The translations under genes were made by a program, and so were the position numbers. A stretch of 57,253 nucleotides of DNA from CAZOHG01 sp964579725 (lineage in GTDB: Bacteria; Zhuqueibacterota; JdFR-76; BMS3Abin05), in assembly GCA_964579725.1 (NCBI GenBank), contig CAZOHG010000021.1, positions 1-57,253 of the forward strand, given 5' to 3'. Every line of letters begins with the position of its first letter. The first letter of the stretch is position 1. This document shows positions 34,401-42,046 of the stretch, piece by piece. Below the pieces are notes generated by a model that saw only the letters and a program-made list of their open reading frames with translations, searched no databases and was not told the DNA's origin.

Positions 34401-34768
34401 TGACCAACGCCTATTCCGCCTCCGACGGTGATATTTTCCCCTACTTTTTCAAAAAGTACCATTTGGGGCCGGTCATCGGAATGCGTACCTGGGGCGGCGT
34501 GCGCGGTATTCGCGGCTACACGCCCTTGCTGGACGGCGGCTACGTGACGATCCCGGAATTCTCCATCTACGGATTGGACAGCCATTGGGTGATTGAGAAT
34601 CACGGCGTCGAGCCGGATATTCAAGTGGACAATCGACCGGATCTGGTTGTGCAGGGAAAAGACCCGCAGTTGGAAGCAGCCATTCACTATTTAATGAAAA
34701 AAATCAAAGAGAAACCGCCGGTGCTTCCCAAACGACCGCCCTACTTGCCTGCTTATCCTCAGCAGTAA
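31478..34768 (+). CDS. Tricorn-like S41 protease, secreted
   Basis: A 1096-residue peptidase of the Tricorn family, which trims peptides. A signal peptide (1-22, GFA before ENQ) places it in the periplasm or outside, unlike archaeal Tricorn. Seven- and six-bladed beta-propellers with TolB-like repeats (FSPDGKWIAF, WSPDGKWIAYVSD, WSPDSKWLAYA) cover about 30-560. A Lys-rich linker (near 555-580, KTKKKAKKGAKQAKK) precedes a second part, a PDZ region (about 770-870), and the S41 core with His759 (GNSHTYVGGG) and nucleophile Ser982 (AYSASDGDIFPYFF). Own transcript, ended by the terminator at 34789. Confidence 0.92.
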   Translation: MKRLWVFAVFLAIFASSHLGFAENQEGRLLRFPDIYQNRIVFVYAGDLWEVDSEGGVARKLTSHPGLELFPKFSPDGKWIAFTGQYDGNMNVYVMPSDGGVPRQLTFTADVTHMPLRMGPNNEVIDWFPDGQHILFLSRQNTYNDWFGQLYKISVKGGLQEKLVLPKGGLTAFSPDGNRIAYNRIFRNFRTWKHYKGGMAQDIWLYNFKTNNIQRLTTYPGTDTYPMWYGNKIYFGSDRGPEQRMNLYSYDLTTKKVTQLTHFKKYDVNWPSIGGDKIVFENAGFLYVLDLNSEKVRKLTIFVKDDEVAKRPRWENVQKYVHSYSLSPKGKRALFEARGDIFTVPAQKGNTRNLTETSGVHEKFPTWSPDGKWIAYVSDKTGEDEIYLRAQNGKGKEIRVTSDGCCFRFQPVWSPDSKKLAYADKNHRLFYVDIQKKKPVLIDQARTWEIRQYTWSPDSKWLAYAKPGKNHFYSIYLYAVDTGKKAAVTTDFTQDASPVFSPDGKYLFFVSNRNYNAYLGNFDGNYAYLKTAGIYLVTLQADSLSPFAPKSDEAVVEKAPAKTKKKAKKGAKQAKKPLKIDLQGIQDRVVNVPIPPANIGGLRAVKGAIFYMTFPVSGLSGRMPGEKPALHRYDLAKQKDTVLLSPLSGYDLSFDGSKLIVRTRSGYSIVSAKAKKIQPGKGRLDLSHLQMKINYAQEWKQMFNEAWRLERDYFYNPKMNGVDWKKMHNKYAVLLPYVANRFDLNYIIGEMIGELGNSHTYVGGGEMAKLKPVSVAMLGADFQVDPKTGLYRIQKIYKGENWKKAVRSPLTEPGVDVKEGNYILAVNGKTLRAPDNIYEFLENTGSSVTLLVNSKPTEAGAREVTVKPISSEYELHQNDWVENNLKKVTRASGGKIGYIYLTDMSAPGLNQFVKEFYPQLRKQGLIIDVRYNGGGFVDEMILERLRRVLVGMSMSRNAGDETIPEHTFHGYLVCLTNAYSASDGDIFPYFFKKYHLGPVIGMRTWGGVRGIRGYTPLLDGGYVTIPEFSIYGLDSHWVIENHGVEPDIQVDNRPDLVVQGKDPQLEAAIHYLMKKIKEKPPVLPKRPPYLPAYPQQ

Positions 34769-34788
34769 TTTTTGACCGAATTTTCAGG

Positions 34789-34825
34789 AGCAGGGGCAAT
34801 CGAAATTGCCCCTGCTTTGTTTTTC
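34789..34825 (+). terminator. Terminator of the Tricorn-like protease gene
   Basis: GCAGGGGCAAT (34790-34800), CGAA tetraloop, ATTGCCCCTGC (34805-34815), then TTTGTTTTT. Perfect 11-bp stem about 20 bp after the stop. Confidence 0.93.
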
Positions 34826-34910
34826 CTTTTGTGGTCGACCATTTTGTATTTCTTTTCTCCCGAAACAAAACCACTAAATGGCCTTTTTTCCCTACATTCG
34901 ATTTTCCTAC

Positions 34911-34939
34911 TTGAAAAAGTGAAATTATTTCTTTACATT
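34911..34939 (+). promoter_or_regulatory. Putative promoter of the ClC pair
   Basis: TTGAAA (34911-34916), 17-bp spacer, TACATT (34934-34939), 30 nt before the first ClC start. Confidence 0.4.
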
Positions 34940-34968
34940 CAAAAGTTTAGAAAAAAACGGAAAGAGAA

Positions 34969-37029
34969 ATGGCGGAAAAGAATTCTCGGGTTACGAACAG
35001 CCTGGGAGAAATTTTGTTGAATTATCTCGACCGCATTAAAATGGCCGAGCACACGTTCATGGTCATTTTGGCGGTCATTATCGGATTGGTCACGGGCTAC
35101 GGCGCCCTCGGACTTCGGTATTTGATCCATCTGATTGAAGTCGTGTCCACCGGACACATGACCTATTCCCTCGAAATGGTGCGTCACCTTCCCTGGTACC
35201 AAAAATTGCTCATGCCGGCTATCGGCGGCTTGATCGTGGGCCCTATTGTAACTTTCTTTTCAAAGGAGGTCAAAGGCCACGGGGTGCCGGAGGTCATGGA
35301 GAGCATTGCTCTTCGGAACGGCCTCATTCGTCCCCGCGTGGTCATTGCCAAGATTTTGGCCAGTTCCATTTGTATTGGCAGCGGGGGTTCCAGCGGACGT
35401 GAAGGCCCCATTGTCCAAATTGGGTCGGCTATTGGGTCAACTTTGGGGCAATGGCTTCAGGTGTCAAAGGATAAAATGCGGACGCTGGTGGCAGCCGGTG
35501 CGGCGGGAGGCATCGCCGCTGCGTTTAATGCGCCGGTGGCGGGCGCCTTATTTGCCGTCGAAATCATTTTTGGCGATTTCGGCGTCATGCAATTTAGTCC
35601 GATTGTGATTTCCTCCGTAACTGCTACGGTGGTCTCCCGTCATTATCTCGGGGATTTTCCCGCCTTTATTGTTCCAAAATACGCGCTGGTGACTCCCTGG
35701 GAACTCTTCTTCTACGCGGGCATGGGCCTTTTGGCCGGAATTGCGGGTCTTTTTTTTATTAAATTGCTTTACGGGTTGGAGGATTTTTTTGACGGGTGGG
35801 ATTTCCCCGATTATTTAAAACCCGCTCTGGGGGGGCTCTTGGTGGGAGCCATGGGCATTTACGTGCCTTCTATTTTCGGCGTTGGGTACGCCGGAATTAA
35901 CCGCGCGCTGATGGGGCATTTGTCCTGGGAATTTTTGTTGCTTTTGTTGGTGCTCAAAATTATTGCCACCTCTCTGACCCTGGGTTCAGGAGGGTCGGGA
36001 GGTATTTTCGCCCCGTCGCTTTTTATGGGAGCCATGTTAGGAGGCGCCGTCGGCACGGTCGTCCACGAGATTTTCCCGACCATTACGGCCACCTCGGGTG
36101 CGTACGCCATGGTGGGCATGGGAGCCTTTGTGGGAGCTGTCACACACGCCCCCATTACGGCCATCGTGATTATTTTTGAGATGACCAACGATTACACCAT
36201 TATTTTGCCCCTTATGATTGCCACCATTATTTCCGTGCTTTTCACCACCCGCCTTCAGGCCGAATCGATTTACACCCTAAAGCTGGTCAAACGAGGGATT
36301 AATCTTTTTAAAGGCAAAGAAATCAATGTGTTAAAATCGCTTCGAGTGGCAGATGTGTACCAAAAAGACGTGGAAAAAATTCCCTTTAATATGCCCTTTC
36401 AGGAATTGGTTCCCATCGTTTTGAACAGTGAGCACGAAATTTTTTATGTGGTGGATCAGGAGGGTAAATTTCTTGGTTTTATTACGCTAAATGACGTGAA
36501 AAGCATTTTGGAAGACCCGGGTGCCGTCCAGAATTTAATTGTGGCATTCGATCTGATAGAAGCCACTCACCGGGCCGTGACGCCCGAAACGAGTCTGGAC
36601 GACGTCATGAAGGTGTTTAGCCAGATTAAGATTTCGGAAATACCGGTGGTCGATCCCAAGGACGGCAAAACCCTTCTGGGGTACGTGAGCGAAAAAGACG
36701 TGATTGAAGCGTACAATCGGGAATTGGCTCGGCGCGAATTGACCTTGGGGATGGAACGCGCCTATTCGTCTTTAGTGCCTTCCGAGACTACCGAATTGGT
36801 GGACAACTATTACATCCTCGAAATTGCCGCCCCGCGCCGTTTTGTGGGGAAAAGCTTGCGCCAATTGGATTTGCGCAATAATTACAAAGTACAGGTTATT
36901 TTGATTAAACGGAAAGAAGGCGACGAGGAAAGAAGAATTGTCCCGGATGCCTTTTACACCATTAATGAAAACGACGTCCTTCTTTTGGTGGGTGAGAAAC
37001 AGGCATTGGAAAAGGTGAAAAAGTTGTAG
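34969..37029 (+). CDS. ClC-family chloride channel/transporter with CBS and RCK_C domains
   Basis: A 686-residue inner-membrane ClC protein. Membrane part (about 25-440) carries the anion-filter motifs GSGGSSGREGPIVQIG, with the gating Glu145, and GSGGSGGIFAPSLFMG. A CBS pair follows (about 455-590: DVYQKDVEKIPF, VTPETSLDDVMKVF), then a TrkA-C-like RCK_C domain (about 600-686: FVGKSLRQLDLRNNYKVQVILIKR and DVLLLVGEK). The RCK_C tail suggests nucleotide control. Start ATG 34969 after GGAAAGAG. The next ClC gene starts 9 bp after the stop. Confidence 0.92.
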   Translation: MAEKNSRVTNSLGEILLNYLDRIKMAEHTFMVILAVIIGLVTGYGALGLRYLIHLIEVVSTGHMTYSLEMVRHLPWYQKLLMPAIGGLIVGPIVTFFSKEVKGHGVPEVMESIALRNGLIRPRVVIAKILASSICIGSGGSSGREGPIVQIGSAIGSTLGQWLQVSKDKMRTLVAAGAAGGIAAAFNAPVAGALFAVEIIFGDFGVMQFSPIVISSVTATVVSRHYLGDFPAFIVPKYALVTPWELFFYAGMGLLAGIAGLFFIKLLYGLEDFFDGWDFPDYLKPALGGLLVGAMGIYVPSIFGVGYAGINRALMGHLSWEFLLLLLVLKIIATSLTLGSGGSGGIFAPSLFMGAMLGGAVGTVVHEIFPTITATSGAYAMVGMGAFVGAVTHAPITAIVIIFEMTNDYTIILPLMIATIISVLFTTRLQAESIYTLKLVKRGINLFKGKEINVLKSLRVADVYQKDVEKIPFNMPFQELVPIVLNSEHEIFYVVDQEGKFLGFITLNDVKSILEDPGAVQNLIVAFDLIEATHRAVTPETSLDDVMKVFSQIKISEIPVVDPKDGKTLLGYVSEKDVIEAYNRELARRELTLGMERAYSSLVPSETTELVDNYYILEIAAPRRFVGKSLRQLDLRNNYKVQVILIKRKEGDEERRIVPDAFYTINENDVLLLVGEKQALEKVKKL

Positions 37030-37038
37030 ACGGCCAAC

Positions 37039-38871
37039 ATGCAGGCAAAAACCGAACAAAACACAATGCCCCTGCCCGAAGCAAAATCGGCCAATTTTTG
37101 GCGGCGGCTGTTTTTGTTTCAAAAGCGGGCGGGCCAGTTTTATTTTCGAACCAACATTTCGCGGTACGTGGCGCATGTGGTTATTTCCATGATTCTCGGT
37201 GTTCTGGCCGGACTGGGAGCGTTGCTTTTTCACTACATGTTGGAGGAAATGCGCTACTTTTTTGAACCGCAAAATTTCACCGCCAATTTCCACGTCGATC
37301 GCTATTTTATTGTTTTTATTCCTATTCTGGGTGGAATAATAACCGCCTTTTTGACCCGCTTTTTCCCGAAAATTGCCAGCGAACGCGGTGTGGTCAGTGT
37401 TATACGCGCCATCATTGTGAACAACGGAATCATTCCTCTCAAGGTAACCGTTTTCCATTTTTTTGCCTCCGTGGTTTCGATTGGTACTGGTGCTCCTCTG
37501 GGACCCGAAGGGCCCGTGGCCAAAATTGGCAGCGGAATCGGCTCGTTTCTGTCGCAGGTGCTCCACCTGGACCGCAATGATATGATGATGTACACCGCCG
37601 CCGGAGGCGGGGCCGCCATTGCCGCCGTTTTTAATGCTCCCATTACCGGTGTGTTTTTTGGGATTGAAGTTATTTTACTGAATGACTTGAAAAACAGGGC
37701 CTTAAGCAGTTTGATTATTGCATCCGTTTTCGCCGACGTGGTGGCGCGCGCGGTGTTGGGAAATGAACTCATTTTTCAAATTCCCGAATACAAATTGGGC
37801 TCGGTTAACGACTACCTGTTTTTTCTCCTGTTGGGAATTGCCGCCGGTTTGGTGTCCATTTTTTATTTTTGGCTGCGGGAATGGTCGAAAAAATTCCTTC
37901 GGGAAACACTCAAATTGCGCAACGAATATTGGCGCATTTTGCCGGTTAGTTTGATTTTCGGCCTGGTTTTGGTGAAGTATTACCAGCTTTTCGGCATGGG
38001 TTACACAACGATCAACGACATTTTCCACGGGGCGTTTTCATTTCAGGAACTGGTGATTTTGCTGGTATTGAAAATTGTGTTTTTCACCTTCTTTCTGTCA
38101 GCCGGAGGCTACGGCGGAACCTTCACGCCGTCTCTTAGCATCGGGGCATTTTTGGGGTCCGGTTTCGCCATGTTAATGAATATGCTCTTTCACACGGCGC
38201 TGGATCCTCTCACATTCGCCCTGGTGGGAATGGGAGGCGTTTTGGCGGGATTTAATTCCGTTCCCCTGACGGCTATTATGCTGGTTTTTGAGGTGACCAA
38301 CGACTACAAATTTATCTTGCCCCTGATGTTGGTGTCGGTTATTTCGTACCTGGTAACCATTTACTACAACCGAATGGGTATTCATTCTCTGGAGTTAATG
38401 CATCAGGGAATCGACGTTACCAAACGGGGTGAAATGGATTTGCTGGCAAAGGTCAAGGTTCGCGAACTCATGAAAACCGATTTCGACCAGGTCAACCACA
38501 ATATGAATTTTCGGGAACTCCTCAAGGTGTTGTTAGATGCCAGATACGGGGACGTTTTTGTGGTGGACGATAAAAACCAGCTCATCGGAATCATTTCGCT
38601 GAAGGATGTCCGCCAGGCGTTGGTGGACAACGAATTGGTGGATTTGTTAATTGCGCGGGACGTGAGTATGCCCGTTCCCACTGTTTTGGAGGATGACCCC
38701 GTTTCTTTGGCCATTCGTAAGATTGAAAAATACAATATCGAGAATATTCCCGTCATTCGGTCCGAAACAGACCGAAAAATTGTAGGTGTTTTAACGTACC
38801 ACGATATTATTCGCGCCTACGACAATCTCATCCGCAATTGGCAAAACAACGAATATTTGGTGGATTACTAA
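37039..38871 (+). CDS. Second ClC-family channel/transporter with CBS pair
   Basis: A 610-residue paralogue of the preceding gene. The membrane core has GTGAPLGPEGPVAKIGSGIG with gating Glu157 and SAGGYGGTFTPSLSIGA. It ends with two CBS motifs (about 475-600: VRELMKTDFDQV, VFVVDDKNQLIGIISLKDV) and lacks the RCK_C tail. The first filter reads GTGAPLGPEGP rather than GSGIPE, as in several bacterial homologues. Tandem genes, 9 bp apart, suggest either a heterodimer or a duplicated pair with separate gating. Its last 30 or so bases overlap an upstream-extended reading of nagA. Confidence 0.92.
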   Translation: MQAKTEQNTMPLPEAKSANFWRRLFLFQKRAGQFYFRTNISRYVAHVVISMILGVLAGLGALLFHYMLEEMRYFFEPQNFTANFHVDRYFIVFIPILGGIITAFLTRFFPKIASERGVVSVIRAIIVNNGIIPLKVTVFHFFASVVSIGTGAPLGPEGPVAKIGSGIGSFLSQVLHLDRNDMMMYTAAGGGAAIAAVFNAPITGVFFGIEVILLNDLKNRALSSLIIASVFADVVARAVLGNELIFQIPEYKLGSVNDYLFFLLLGIAAGLVSIFYFWLREWSKKFLRETLKLRNEYWRILPVSLIFGLVLVKYYQLFGMGYTTINDIFHGAFSFQELVILLVLKIVFFTFFLSAGGYGGTFTPSLSIGAFLGSGFAMLMNMLFHTALDPLTFALVGMGGVLAGFNSVPLTAIMLVFEVTNDYKFILPLMLVSVISYLVTIYYNRMGIHSLELMHQGIDVTKRGEMDLLAKVKVRELMKTDFDQVNHNMNFRELLKVLLDARYGDVFVVDDKNQLIGIISLKDVRQALVDNELVDLLIARDVSMPVPTVLEDDPVSLAIRKIEKYNIENIPVIRSETDRKIVGVLTYHDIIRAYDNLIRNWQNNEYLVDY

Positions 38872-38900
38872 AAGCAAAACGTTGTGAGAGCAAGCCTTTG

Positions 38901-40232
38901 GTGCCGGATTCACAAAATCTCCTCATAGAAAACGCCCGATTTCCTACTTCTGAGGGAATGCGAAAAATCAATCTGCTCGTTCAAGATGGACGCGTCGCTG
39001 CGTTGGGAGAAACCCTGTCGGTTCCCGATGTTCCCCGATTGGACGCCGCTGAAAGTTACCTCTTGCCCGGGTTTGTGGACGTCCACACCAACGGAGCAGC
39101 GGGATTTGATTTTTCGTACGGCCTGTACGACCCCCAATCGCGTACATTTGACGGAAGCCGCGACGCCTATTTTCGGGGATTGGAACGCGCCGCTAAATTC
39201 TACCTGCAGCAAGGAGCAACGACCGTTTTGCTAACCACTATTGCTGCCCCTGTTGAAAATTTGGAGCGCGCCTTTCGCTTTTTTGCTGAATTTAAACGGC
39301 ACTCGGCACTGGCCGATGTTTTCGGCGGAATTTACATCGAGGGCTCGTTTATTGCCGATCCCCATTTTGCCGGAGCCCACAACCCGGAGTATTTTTTATC
39401 CCCTTCTTACTCTCTTGTGCACCGCTGGCAAGAATTGGCTGAGGGCGGCATTCGGGTGGTCAATCTTCCGCCCGAACACGGGCAGGTGGCTTTGGATTTA
39501 ATCCCCCGATTAACCGAAATGGGCATTCTCACCGTTGCCGGGCATTCAGGTGCCTATTTTGACGAATTTGAGGCGGCCGTCCAAAAGGGACTTCGCGGAG
39601 CTGTTCATCTTTTCAACGGGCCGATGCGCAGCTTTTACAAATCCTTCAGAGGCGGCGGCGCCTTTGAAGCCGCACTTTCGCTCAGGCCTGTTTTTGCCGA
39701 ATTGATTTGTGATTTTTACCACGTGGCCCCGCAGTACCTACGGGATGCCATTTTTCGCAAAACACCGGAACGCATTTTGGCCGTGACCGACAGCATGTTT
39801 GTGACCGGCATAGAGAAAATCGATACCTTTCGGATTTCCCAAATGGAAGGCAGCGTGAGCGCAAATGGCGGCTATTTGCAGGTGAAGGGAAAACCGGGCA
39901 CTTTGTTCGGAAGCGTACTGACCATGAAACGCGCTTTTGAAAATTTGGTCACATTGCTGGCTGAGGGAGGTCCTGGCGTTTGGCGAGAATACCACCCGGC
40001 ACTGCCGTTCGAAAAGGCTCTCTTCCAGGCGGTCCAGATGACCAGTTTAACGCCGCACCTGTTTTTGAAGAAAACTCCCCTGGTACTTCGTCCCGGCGCC
40101 CCCGCGGATTTTGTGTTAGCCGATATTCAAAAAACTGGAAATTCTGTGAAAATCGCACTCCGCCATATTTTTAAAAACGGACGAGCAGTGGCAACTCGGG
40201 AATTGCCCAAAATAAATCCTAAAACTGATTAA
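38901..40232 (+). CDS. nagA: N-acetylglucosamine-6-phosphate deacetylase
   Basis: Removes acetate from GlcNAc-6-phosphate, feeding NagB. About 443 residues, amidohydrolase fold. LLPGFVDVHTNGAAGFDF is the first metal motif, with HxN as in single-metal NagA types; IYIEGSFIADPHFAGAHN gives the metal Glu; TVAGHSGAYFDEF and AVHLFNGPMRSFYK the His ligands; ILAVTDSMF the catalytic Asp. The start is taken at GTG 38901; the open frame extends to TTG 38838 inside the ClC gene. It lies 17 kb from the nagK-anmK-glmU-nagB operon. The next gene starts 23 bp after. Confidence 0.88.
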   Translation: MPDSQNLLIENARFPTSEGMRKINLLVQDGRVAALGETLSVPDVPRLDAAESYLLPGFVDVHTNGAAGFDFSYGLYDPQSRTFDGSRDAYFRGLERAAKFYLQQGATTVLLTTIAAPVENLERAFRFFAEFKRHSALADVFGGIYIEGSFIADPHFAGAHNPEYFLSPSYSLVHRWQELAEGGIRVVNLPPEHGQVALDLIPRLTEMGILTVAGHSGAYFDEFEAAVQKGLRGAVHLFNGPMRSFYKSFRGGGAFEAALSLRPVFAELICDFYHVAPQYLRDAIFRKTPERILAVTDSMFVTGIEKIDTFRISQMEGSVSANGGYLQVKGKPGTLFGSVLTMKRAFENLVTLLAEGGPGVWREYHPALPFEKALFQAVQMTSLTPHLFLKKTPLVLRPGAPADFVLADIQKTGNSVKIALRHIFKNGRAVATRELPKINPKTD

Positions 40233-40255
40233 AACTCTTGCAAGAGGTCAAAACT

Positions 40256-41206
40256 ATGAACACACGACAGCTTGGTAAAAACGGGCCATTCTTGACGGAA
40301 ATTGGGTTTGGCTCCTGGGCGGTGGGCGGTCCTTGGGATTGGGGATGGGGCAAACAAGATGACCGCGATTCCATTGCGGCTATTCGACGGGCGTTGGATT
40401 TGGGCGTGAATTGGATTGACACCGCAGCGGTGTACGGCCTGGGCCACGCCGAAGAAGTTGTGGCCAGAGCCGTAGAAGACCGCCGTCAGGAGGTGTTTAT
40501 TGCCACCAAGTGCGGCCTGGTGTGGAACGACAACGGCCGTGTCCGAAACAATTTGCAGCCCGAAAGCATTCGCCGTGAGGCCGAAGCCAGTCTCCGCCGC
40601 CTTAAAACAGACGTCATTGACCTGTACCAAATCCACTGGCCCGATCCCAACGCTTCCCTTCGGAGGGCCTGGGAAACGTTGGTCCAATTGCAGAAAGAGG
40701 GGAAAGTGCGCTACATCGGTGTCAGCAATTTCAATGTGCCTCAGCTCAAGCAATGTTTAAAAGTGGCACCTGTGCAATCCCTTCAACCGCCGTACAGCCT
40801 GTTGCGCCGCGAGGTCGAACGGGAAATCCTCCCCTTTTGCAAGGAAAACGGAATCGGCGTGGTGGCGTACAGTCCGATGGGTTCCGGCCTGCTCACGGGA
40901 AAATACGATCCGAACCGGTTGGCCCGGGACGATTGGCGCCGAAAAGTCAGCGATTTTCAAGAACCCGGGGTTACCCGAATCCTCAATTTTGTGGAAAAGC
41001 TGCGACCCCTGGCCGAACGCCACGGGAAAACGGTAGGCCAATTGGCCGTGGCGTGGGTGTTGATGAATCCGGCGGTAACGTCGGCCATTGTGGGTGCTCG
41101 TAATGTTCGGCAGGTGGAAGAAAATGTGCAGGCAGCGGGCTGGCGTTTGTCTTCGGAGGAAATGACCGAGATTGAAGCGCTTCTCCAGGAGCTTGGTGAA
41201 AAGTAG
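40256..41206 (+). CDS. Aldo/keto reductase
   Basis: NADPH-dependent oxidoreductase of a (beta/alpha)8 barrel fold, about 316 residues. Residues of the AKR tetrad are seen: WIDTAAVYGLGHAE (Asp and Tyr), FIATKCGLVW (Lys) and LYQIHWPDP (His). YIGVSNFNVPQL, VAYSPMGSGLLTGKY and AIVGARNVRQVEEN follow the family. Start ATG 40256 after AGAGG. Substrate unknown; probably co-transcribed with nagA. Confidence 0.92.
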   Translation: MNTRQLGKNGPFLTEIGFGSWAVGGPWDWGWGKQDDRDSIAAIRRALDLGVNWIDTAAVYGLGHAEEVVARAVEDRRQEVFIATKCGLVWNDNGRVRNNLQPESIRREAEASLRRLKTDVIDLYQIHWPDPNASLRRAWETLVQLQKEGKVRYIGVSNFNVPQLKQCLKVAPVQSLQPPYSLLRREVEREILPFCKENGIGVVAYSPMGSGLLTGKYDPNRLARDDWRRKVSDFQEPGVTRILNFVEKLRPLAERHGKTVGQLAVAWVLMNPAVTSAIVGARNVRQVEENVQAAGWRLSSEEMTEIEALLQELGEK

Positions 41207-41254
41207 GCGCTGAAACGTGAAAAACCCCTTTCGGCGCTGTTTGTAAGCAGCCTG

Positions 41255-42046
41255 TCACACGGTGTAAGCGTCCGGACGGCGCTCTTCAAAAAGATGGTTG
41301 CGCGGGGTAATCCATTTGTCCCGTGCCGCTTCGGGGTGAATCTCAACTACACGCAACCGTTCCTCCCGCTCTGAAAACTGAACCAGCCGCTCCCCGTTAG
41401 GGGCAACCACCTGACTTTTTCCCGTAAAAACGAGCTGTGGCTTGCCCCCTCGGGCTTCCGCCCCCACGCGATTGGCGGTCACCGTGAAAACGCGGTTTTC
41501 CAGGGCGCGGGTGACCATGGCATCCTGACAGTAGGGTAAAATCAGGTTGGCAGGTTGACACAAAACATCGGCTCCCTTCAGTGCCAAGGTCCGCGCTGCT
41601 TCGGGAAAAATCCAATCGAAACAAATAAGCAGCCCGATCTTGGCCGTACCGATGTCCCAAACGGGCAGGCCCAGGTTCCCGCGGTTGAAAAAAAGCTTTT
41701 CTTCGTCAAACAGGTGGAGTTTTCGGTATTTCCCGACCAGTCCCTCCGGCCCGACAAGCGCCGCCGAATTGTACAACTGTTCTCCCTCTTTTTCAGCCAG
41801 GCTGGCCACAATGTGGGCGCTTTTCTCCCGAGCCAATCGGGTGAGGCGCTCTGTCGTGGGCCCCTCGGGAATGGCCTCAGCCAGTTCGACTACTTCCTCG
41901 TGGGAAACGAATTGGTAGCCTGTGGTGCAAAGCTCGGGCAGGACGAGGAGATCGAAGTCAACACCTTGGACAGCGTGTTCTATTTTTTGCAGATTGGCCT
42001 CGACCTGAGCAAAACGCGGTGCGAATTGAAAGATCGCGATTTTCAT
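41255..42046 (-). CDS. Carbon-nitrogen hydrolase (nitrilase superfamily)
   Basis: A 263-residue amidase of the nitrilase superfamily. The full catalytic set is present: Glu38 (LVLPELCTTGY), Lys109 (GKYRKLHLFDE) and Cys142 (GLLICFDWIFPEAAR). Typical substrates are omega-amides or N-carbamoyl compounds; specificity is not visible. The start overlaps the stop of the transglutaminase gene by 4 bp, so the two are translationally coupled. Confidence 0.92.
   Translation of the reverse strand: MKIAIFQFAPRFAQVEANLQKIEHAVQGVDFDLLVLPELCTTGYQFVSHEEVVELAEAIPEGPTTERLTRLAREKSAHIVASLAEKEGEQLYNSAALVGPEGLVGKYRKLHLFDEEKLFFNRGNLGLPVWDIGTAKIGLLICFDWIFPEAARTLALKGADVLCQPANLILPYCQDAMVTRALENRVFTVTANRVGAEARGGKPQLVFTGKSQVVAPNGERLVQFSEREERLRVVEIHPEAARDKWITPRNHLFEERRPDAYTV

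Noticed and set aside
36772..37566. 264-codon minus-strand ORF across the two ClC genes
   Set aside because: Antisense shadow of conserved ClC coding sequence.
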